Shown here piece by piece: positions 41,571 through 46,270 of a DNA stretch of 46,270 nucleotides (its first letter is position 1; each line of letters opens with the position of its first letter). The notes under the pieces are model-generated. The model had not been told where the DNA came from, searched no databases, and saw only the letters and a list, made by a program, of their open reading frames with translations. The position numbers were made by a program, and so were the translations under genes. Source of the DNA: RPQJ01 sp041910015 (GTDB lineage Bacteria; Pseudomonadota; Gammaproteobacteria; Steroidobacterales; Steroidobacteraceae); assembly GCA_041910015.1 (NCBI GenBank), contig JAYRRR010000151.1, forward strand, positions 1-46,270, in the 5' to 3' direction.

Positions 41571-42766
41571 TGCACCAGGATCGAGAGGTTCATGGCCGCG
41601 ACGTCGCCACGGATGCTGCCGCCGCCGTTGTGGGCGAGCCCGACGCGCGCGCCGTCGACCTGACGCGCGCCGGCACGTCCCTGCAGTTGCCGCGTGATCT
41701 CGAACACCTGCGCGACGCCCGTCGCGCCGACCGGATGGCCTTTGCGCAGCAGGCCGCCCGAGACGTTTACCGGAATGCGTCCGCCGAGCCGCGTCTGCCC
41801 TTCGACCAGCAGCGCGACACAGTCTTCCGGCCGCGCGAGCCCGAGGTGGTCGTAGGTCAGCAGCTCCGTGACCGCAGAGCTGTCGTGCAACTCGACCAGG
41901 CTCAGGTCCCGCGGGCCGAGACCCGCGTCGCGCCAGGCCTCGGCGATGCTGATCGAGGTGACGTTGTCGGCGCTGCCCGCCGGATGCTCGAAGTACGAGT
42001 GGACGACGCTCGCCACGAGCCGCACCGGACGTGCGATGCCGAGCTGCCGCGCCTTGCGTTCGCTGACCAGCACCGCCGCCGCGCCGCCGTCACCGAGCGG
42101 GCAGACCATCGGCCGTGTCAGTGGCGGCGAGACGACCGGCGCCGCGAGCACCTGCTCGACCGTCACGACCTCGCGGAACTGGGCATTCGGGTTCAGGCTG
42201 CCGTGCAGCGAGTTCTTCGCGGTCACGAGCGCGAAGTGCTCGAGCGTGGAGCCGTACTGCGCCATGTGCGCGCGGGCGAGCTCGCCGTAGAAGTCGACGA
42301 ACATCGAGCGACTCTCGCCGGAGCCCGAACCGTGCCCCGCCATGAAGCGGTCGCGTTCCTCGACGTCGACTGCGCCGCCGAGGGCCGCGTAGCTCACGGC
42401 CTTGTTTTCGTGATAGAGCTTCTCGAACCCCATGACCACGACGACGTCGTAGTAGCCCGCGGAGACCATCATGGCCGCCTGGTTCATCGCCGTGGAGCCG
42501 CTGCCGCAGGCGTTCTCGATGTTGATGATCGGTACGCGGCCGAGTCCCACGTCGAGCAGCGCCACCTGGCCCCGGATGGACTCCTGCCCGGTGACGAGGC
42601 CGGCGACGCAGTTGCCGCTGTAAACCGCCTCGACGTCGGCGACGGCGAGACCGGCGTCATGGAGGGCGGCCGTCACTGCCGTCCCGGCGAGCCACTTGAG
42701 GCTCTTGTCCAGGTGCTTGCCGAAGGGCGTCATGCCGACGCCGGCAACCACGGCGTTCACTCGCAT
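41567..42766 (-). CDS. SCP2-type thiolase/acetyl-CoA acetyltransferase
   Basis: A 399-residue protein of the SCP2/lipid-transfer-type thiolase branch. The nucleophilic Cys 87 is present (NIENACGSGSTAM), and the active-site region has LVELHDSSAVTE and GHPVGATG, with AHNGGGS near the end replacing the second Cys block. Retention of the Cys distinguishes it from the Ltp2/DitF-type retroaldolases, which lack it. It would perform the final thiolytic cleavage for a bulky, perhaps branched, acyl-CoA. No DUF35 partner gene was found. GGGAG with 7-base spacing supports the ATG at 42766. Confidence 0.9.
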   Translation of the reverse strand: MRVNAVVAGVGMTPFGKHLDKSLKWLAGTAVTAALHDAGLAVADVEAVYSGNCVAGLVTGQESIRGQVALLDVGLGRVPIINIENACGSGSTAMNQAAMMVSAGYYDVVVVMGFEKLYHENKAVSYAALGGAVDVEERDRFMAGHGSGSGESRSMFVDFYGELARAHMAQYGSTLEHFALVTAKNSLHGSLNPNAQFREVVTVEQVLAAPVVSPPLTRPMVCPLGDGGAAAVLVSERKARQLGIARPVRLVASVVHSYFEHPAGSADNVTSISIAEAWRDAGLGPRDLSLVELHDSSAVTELLTYDHLGLARPEDCVALLVEGQTRLGGRIPVNVSGGLLRKGHPVGATGVAQVFEITRQLQGRAGARQVDGARVGLAHNGGGSIRGDVAAMNLSILVH

Positions 42767-42791
42767 CGTGCTGTCTCCCGTGGGGCGCGCG

Positions 42792-43580
42792 TCACAGCAT
42801 GCCGTTGCGCGGCAGATCGTACCGGGTACGGATTCTCTCGAGTTCTTCCTCGCGCCCGGGCAGTGGCGCTGCCGCCTGCAGCAGCCCATCGCGCTCGAGT
42901 TCGGCGACGACTGCCGGATCGCGCGGGAAGGGGTTGTCGTAACTGTTCAACTGGAACAACTGCTCAAACGGCAGACGCGGTCGCTGGCCACCGGCCGGCA
43001 GGCTCTCGACCGGGTAGCCGAGCGTCTGCACGGCGACGATGCGGCAGCTCTCGGGCAGCCCGAAGGCCTTGCGCGTGCGCTCCCAGTTGGGCGAGCCCTG
43101 CAGGCACATGCCGAGTCCGAGATCGATACCGACCAGCGTCGCTTGCGCGATCGCCTGGCCGAGGTCCATCTCGACGAGCCCGGGTGCCTTGAGTGCCTCG
43201 CGTCCCTTGTCGAAGATCGGCACCAGCGTGCCTTCGAGTTCCTGCTGGCGGCCCGGGCCGTAGCCAAGCGCGCCGATGGCAACCAGTTCGCGCAGCCGCT
43301 GGCCCGCCTCGTTCATCGCGGCGGTCTCGACGTACCAGATGATCACGACCGGCGCCTGCTGAATCTGGAATCCGCCGACGGGCGAGGGCAGGCAGGCCTG
43401 CTGTTCCGCGTTGGCACTGCTGCGGTGCACGACCAGCGCACGCGCGGCGTTGTTGTTGCCGAAGTGCGAGGCGAGACGCGCGGCCTCGAGCATTTTCTGG
43501 ATCTTCCAGAGTTCGACCGGGCGATCGGGATCGAGGTAGCGGAAGGAGCGGCGTGTGCCGATGGCCTGTTGGACTTCCAT
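42792..43580 (-). CDS. Nitroreductase-family flavoprotein
   Basis: A 262-residue member of the nitroreductase (FMN) superfamily. The start EVQQAIGTRRSFRYLDP with the FMN-contacting RRS motif, and the later GLGMCLQGSPNW and VAVQTLGYPVES blocks, match the family. In catabolic clusters such enzymes may reduce electrophilic alkenes or quinones; the natural substrate is not evident. GGAG with 6-base spacing supports the ATG at 43580. It is encoded between the thiolase (25-base gap) and the ACAD (38-base gap). Confidence 0.88.
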   Translation of the reverse strand: MEVQQAIGTRRSFRYLDPDRPVELWKIQKMLEAARLASHFGNNNAARALVVHRSSANAEQQACLPSPVGGFQIQQAPVVIIWYVETAAMNEAGQRLRELVAIGALGYGPGRQQELEGTLVPIFDKGREALKAPGLVEMDLGQAIAQATLVGIDLGLGMCLQGSPNWERTRKAFGLPESCRIVAVQTLGYPVESLPAGGQRPRLPFEQLFQLNSYDNPFPRDPAVVAELERDGLLQAAAPLPGREEELERIRTRYDLPRNGML

Positions 43581-43618
43581 GCGTGTCTCCGGAACCGTGT
43601 CTGTGGGGGCGGGGGCCG

Positions 43619-44836
43619 TCAGAAGTGCGCGGCGGCAATCAGCCCGAGCATGTGGTTCTCGCCGTCTTCGATCATCGAGGTGCGGGCGTCGCGCAGCAGT
43701 TTCTCGACCGGATACTCGTAGGTCAGGCCATTGCCGCCGAGCATCTGCACGGCTTCGCTCGCCACCTCGAAAGCGGTCTGCGTCGCGAAGACCTTCACGC
43801 TCGCCGCGTGCGGATAGGGGATGCCGCCCTGGCGCGTGGCGTGCGCGACGGCCATGCGTCGCACGTGCGAGCGCATGACCTCGACCTTCTGGAACATCTC
43901 GTACAGGCGCAGCTTCACGGCCTGGTGCTCGATGATCGGCCGCCCGCCCTGGACCCATTGCTTGGCATAACCGAGGGCGCAGTCGTAGGCCGCGCGCGCG
44001 ACGCCAACGAACTGGCTGCCCATGTGCAGGTTGGCGCCGGTGAAGATGCCGGCCCACACCACCGGGTAGGCCTGAGGGCCTTCGGCGAGCAGGAAGCGAC
44101 GCGGCACACGCACCTCGTTGAAGAAGATCTCGCCCTGGTTGAGCGGCCGCTGACCGTGCTTCTCGAGCGGCTTGCCGCGGGTGATGCCCGGCAGGTCGAA
44201 GGGCATCAGGAACGCCGCGCCGTCGGCGAGGCCGTGCGGCGAGTCGCCGAAGGTGGCGAACACGGCGCCCGAGCCCGCGATGCTTCCGCAGGACACCCAG
44301 GCGGCCTTCTGGCCGTTGAGCACGAAGGCGTCGCCATCCCTCCGCACCCTGAGCGAACCCCGGATGCGCGCGTCGCGGTAGGCGGGCTCGGTGTAGGCGA
44401 TGTGGTCGCAGCCATGCGACGGTTCGGTGATGGCGAGACAGCCGATCTCGTCGCGCTGCGCGAAGAACTCGACGAGATCCTGCCGCCCGAAGCCGGCCGC
44501 GAACGCCGGCATCATGCCGTGCAGACCGCAGGTGATGAACAGGCCGACGTCACCCCAGGTGAGTTCCTCCATGACCATGGTGTGCAGCAACGCGTGCTGC
44601 GCCGGCGACAGGTCGGGCGCGAGCACGTTGGCGCCGCCGGCGAAACCGAGCGTCTTGTAGCGGTCGAGCACGCTCCAGAGTTCGGAGCCAGGCGCGATGA
44701 CCTGTTCGGCGGTGAGTCGGTCGAGCCGCTGGCCGGCGGGCCGCAGCACCTCCACCGCGAATCGACGGCAGGTGTCGCGGATGGCGAGCATCTCGGCGGT
44801 GATACCCGGATCGAATTCGAGGTCAGCCTGGTCCAT
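43619..44836 (-). CDS. Acyl-CoA dehydrogenase
   Basis: A 405-residue single-domain ACAD that introduces an alpha-beta double bond in an acyl-CoA using FAD. The core has AITEPSHGCDH, FVLNGQKAAWVSCGSIAGSG, GVARAAYDCALGYAKQWVQG and QMLGGNGLTYEYPVEKLLRD. The C-terminal IEDGENHML aligns with the YEGT block that holds the catalytic Glu in many ACADs. The ATG at 44836 is preceded by a strong GAGGGGA box. It is the first gene of the minus-strand operon, with an inverted repeat in the upstream spacer. Substrate specificity cannot be read from sequence. Confidence 0.93.
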   Translation of the reverse strand: MDQADLEFDPGITAEMLAIRDTCRRFAVEVLRPAGQRLDRLTAEQVIAPGSELWSVLDRYKTLGFAGGANVLAPDLSPAQHALLHTMVMEELTWGDVGLFITCGLHGMMPAFAAGFGRQDLVEFFAQRDEIGCLAITEPSHGCDHIAYTEPAYRDARIRGSLRVRRDGDAFVLNGQKAAWVSCGSIAGSGAVFATFGDSPHGLADGAAFLMPFDLPGITRGKPLEKHGQRPLNQGEIFFNEVRVPRRFLLAEGPQAYPVVWAGIFTGANLHMGSQFVGVARAAYDCALGYAKQWVQGGRPIIEHQAVKLRLYEMFQKVEVMRSHVRRMAVAHATRQGGIPYPHAASVKVFATQTAFEVASEAVQMLGGNGLTYEYPVEKLLRDARTSMIEDGENHMLGLIAAAHF

Positions 44837-44874
44837 GCGTGGTTCCCCTCGTGGGTGACGTATCATGAACCGAA

Positions 44875-44892
44875 ATTGACCAAAAGATCAAT
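44875..44892. promoter_or_regulatory. Inverted repeat upstream of the minus-strand operon
   Basis: ATTGA-N8-TCAAT, with inner bases extending it to TTGACC-AAAA-GATCAA (5 of 6 matching), lies 39-56 bases upstream of the ACAD start in an AT-rich island. Size and symmetry fit a TetR- or MarR-type operator. It does not resemble the palindrome at 24952-24968, so the two operons may have different regulators. Confidence 0.45.
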
Positions 44893-44949
44893 ATTGTCCG
44901 GAAGCCGTCTGCGGCGGATCGCGTGACACGGGCCAGACCGCGGTGGAAA

Positions 44950-46224
44950 TCAGGGCGAGCGCTCCGGCCGCACGTCGGGGAACCGTTCGAAGTAGAAGCG
45001 GAAGCGCTCGCGCAGCGTCTCGGGTGCGACGCCGAAGTCGCGTTCGAGCTGGTAGACGATCCGGCCGTCCCGGCCCCTGGGGTGATCGTGCAGGTAGCGC
45101 TCGAGTCCTGCGCGGACCGATGCCGTCAGCGCGAGATTCGCGGCGGCGCAAACACGCGTCGCGGCCGCCATCTGGTCGGCCATGAAGACGTGGAAGGGCA
45201 GGTCGAGACTGCGTGCGGCCGGAATCCGGTCGCGATCGCGGACGCAGGCGCGCATCAGGTGCTCGATGCGTTCGGTCCAGTAGTCCGCGAGGTAGCGCAT
45301 CGTGACGTGCCGGCGGTTGATGCGCTGGCTGTAGGCCTGCATGGTCACCGTGGACTGCAGCACGGCGACCGGGTCGCGATGCGTGAAGATCACCGTCGCG
45401 TCCGGAAAGACGGCGTCCAGCACCGGCAGTTGTTCGATGTGTTGCGGGCACTTGAGCAGCCAGCGCCGATCCGCCTGGCCGTGGCGACGGCGCTGCCATT
45501 GCAGCAGTTTGAGCACCGTCTTCATGTACTCGTAGTGCGGCGTCTGGTCGGTGGCGTAGTAGTGGTCGCGCCAGCGTGGCGCGAGGTTCAGCCACTCGAA
45601 GTTGTAGGAGGCGAAGTCGGGCCCCATCAACTCGAGTTCCTCGTGGATGTGGTCCGGCTCCATGGGATGCATCGCCGCGAGCAGCGGCGTCATGTGCTGC
45701 ATGCCGGCCCAGGCCTCGGCGCAGCGCCGGTAGCGCGGATCGGTGCCGTCGGGCAGGGCAGGCTCGCCGGGCAAGGGCACCGGTTCGTACGATTCCCAGA
45801 GCGGCAGCGAATGCAGCCGCGGGTCGGTCGCGAGCAGGTTGACGAGATGCGTCGTGCCCGAACGCGGCAGGCCGGCGACGATCACCGGGTGCTCGATACG
45901 CTCGGCGTGGATCTCCGGGTGCCGCTCGAGCAGGTCGTGGATCAGCAGTCGGTTGCTGGCGTAGCGGACGAGGTAGGACTGCAGCGTGATTCGCGCGAGC
46001 GCGGTGATCTCGCGGTCGCTGTCCCATTGCTCGCGCAACACGCGCAGGCGCGCGCGGAAGTCGTCGGAACCGAAGTCGCTCAGGCCGGTGCGCCGGCGCG
46101 CCGCGTCGAGGATCGTGGCTTCGCCGAAGTCCGTGGCCACGGTCTCCGCCCAGGCGAGCGCCTGGCGCTGCTCCCCGGACAAACGCGGATGCGCGAGGTC
46201 GTCGATGTGGATGTCCGCGCCCAT
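44950..46224 (-). CDS. Sulfotransferase-family protein
   Basis: A 424-residue cytosolic protein with the PAPS-binding P-loop GLPRSGTT (118-125) and a 3'-phosphate-binding segment VIFTHRDPVAVLQS. This is the Sulfotransfer_3-like bacterial family, several members of which occur in steroid and lipid clusters of mycobacteria and gammaproteobacteria. In a degradation cluster it might sulfonate a hydroxyl for storage, solubility or detoxification, or it may be miscalled in function. It is separated from the ACAD operon by 113 bases and starts with ATG at 46224, 3 bases from the preceding gene's stop. Confidence 0.88.
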   Translation of the reverse strand: MGADIHIDDLAHPRLSGEQRQALAWAETVATDFGEATILDAARRRTGLSDFGSDDFRARLRVLREQWDSDREITALARITLQSYLVRYASNRLLIHDLLERHPEIHAERIEHPVIVAGLPRSGTTHLVNLLATDPRLHSLPLWESYEPVPLPGEPALPDGTDPRYRRCAEAWAGMQHMTPLLAAMHPMEPDHIHEELELMGPDFASYNFEWLNLAPRWRDHYYATDQTPHYEYMKTVLKLLQWQRRRHGQADRRWLLKCPQHIEQLPVLDAVFPDATVIFTHRDPVAVLQSTVTMQAYSQRINRRHVTMRYLADYWTERIEHLMRACVRDRDRIPAARSLDLPFHVFMADQMAAATRVCAAANLALTASVRAGLERYLHDHPRGRDGRIVYQLERDFGVAPETLRERFRFYFERFPDVRPERSP

Positions 46225-46227
46225 GGC

Positions 46228-46270
46228 TCAGCCCGCCGGTCCCGGCACGGGGCGGCCGGCCTGCTGCAGC
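46228..46270 (-). CDS. Extreme C-terminus of the upstream gene (partial)
   Basis: The minus strand at the right edge reads LQAGRPVPGPAG then TGA at 46228, three bases before the sulfotransferase ATG. It is the tail of a protein whose body lies outside the window. Its position suggests an operon with the sulfotransferase. Nothing can be said about function. Confidence 0.4.
   Translation of the reverse strand, partial: LQQAGRPVPGPAG

Noticed and set aside
41567..42766. Ltp2/DitF-type steroid retroaldolase
   Set aside because: The nucleophilic thiolase Cys is present and no DUF35 partner gene is adjacent.
1..46270. CRISPR arrays, rRNA genes, intact insertion sequences
   Set aside because: No regular repeat-spacer pattern, rRNA-like sequence, transposase or terminal inverted repeats were found on reading.

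Overview
The window is a GC-rich (roughly two-thirds or more G+C by eye) bacterial chromosome segment that reads as a gammaproteobacterium of the Xanthomonadales/Nevskiales/Steroidobacterales kind. The grounds are a ubiquinone-pathway gene (coq7) beside a Clp/Vfr-type crp and the rplM-rpsI pair, the tldD / darP (yjgA) / pmbA neighbourhood, and a long CoA-dependent catabolic region of the type seen in steroid- and terpenoid-degrading members of these orders. No genus can be named from the sequence alone.

Region 1 (1-15750) is mostly housekeeping: the end of tldD, a small membrane protein, an ExeA-like AAA ATPase fused to an FHA domain, purK-purE, darP, pmbA, a YihY/BrkB membrane protein trailed by a broken YbaY-like lipoprotein gene, a Crp/Fnr regulator, purC, a DjlA-like J-protein, rpe, a dimethylargininase-family enzyme, a frameshifted relic, crp, coq7, rplM-rpsI, tRNA-Gln(CUG) and a clear intrinsic terminator. 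Region 2 (15751-16221) has no convincing gene.

Region 3 (16222-46270) looks like one catabolic neighbourhood. It opens with an RND/MMPL transporter and its Ycf48-like partner, then a fused aldehyde dehydrogenase-iron alcohol dehydrogenase divergent from a LuxR-type regulator, a phasin-like protein, and a winged-helix regulator with a palindromic operator. Two long operons then converge at about 38.05 kb. The plus-strand operon encodes thiolase, a FadB-like multifunctional protein, a GMC oxidoreductase, a fused double acyl-CoA dehydrogenase, an enoyl-CoA hydratase-family protein, a membrane esterase, and a cassette of two paralogous proteins of uncertain function flanking an APH-type kinase. 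The minus-strand operon encodes an acyl-CoA dehydrogenase, nitroreductase-family protein, SCP2-type thiolase, acyl-CoA ligase, a second APH-type kinase and an SDR closely resembling Comamonas 3-alpha-hydroxysteroid dehydrogenase; a sulfotransferase-family gene lies just upstream.

A plausible reading is import, de-esterification and oxidation of a hydrophobic hydroxylated substrate (steroid, sterol side chain or terpenoid), CoA activation and beta-oxidation, with the two kinases perhaps activating hydroxyl groups for elimination as in 4-hydroxyacid catabolism. Substrate and pathway order are inference. No steroid-ring oxygenase, KstD or meta-cleavage gene is present in the window.
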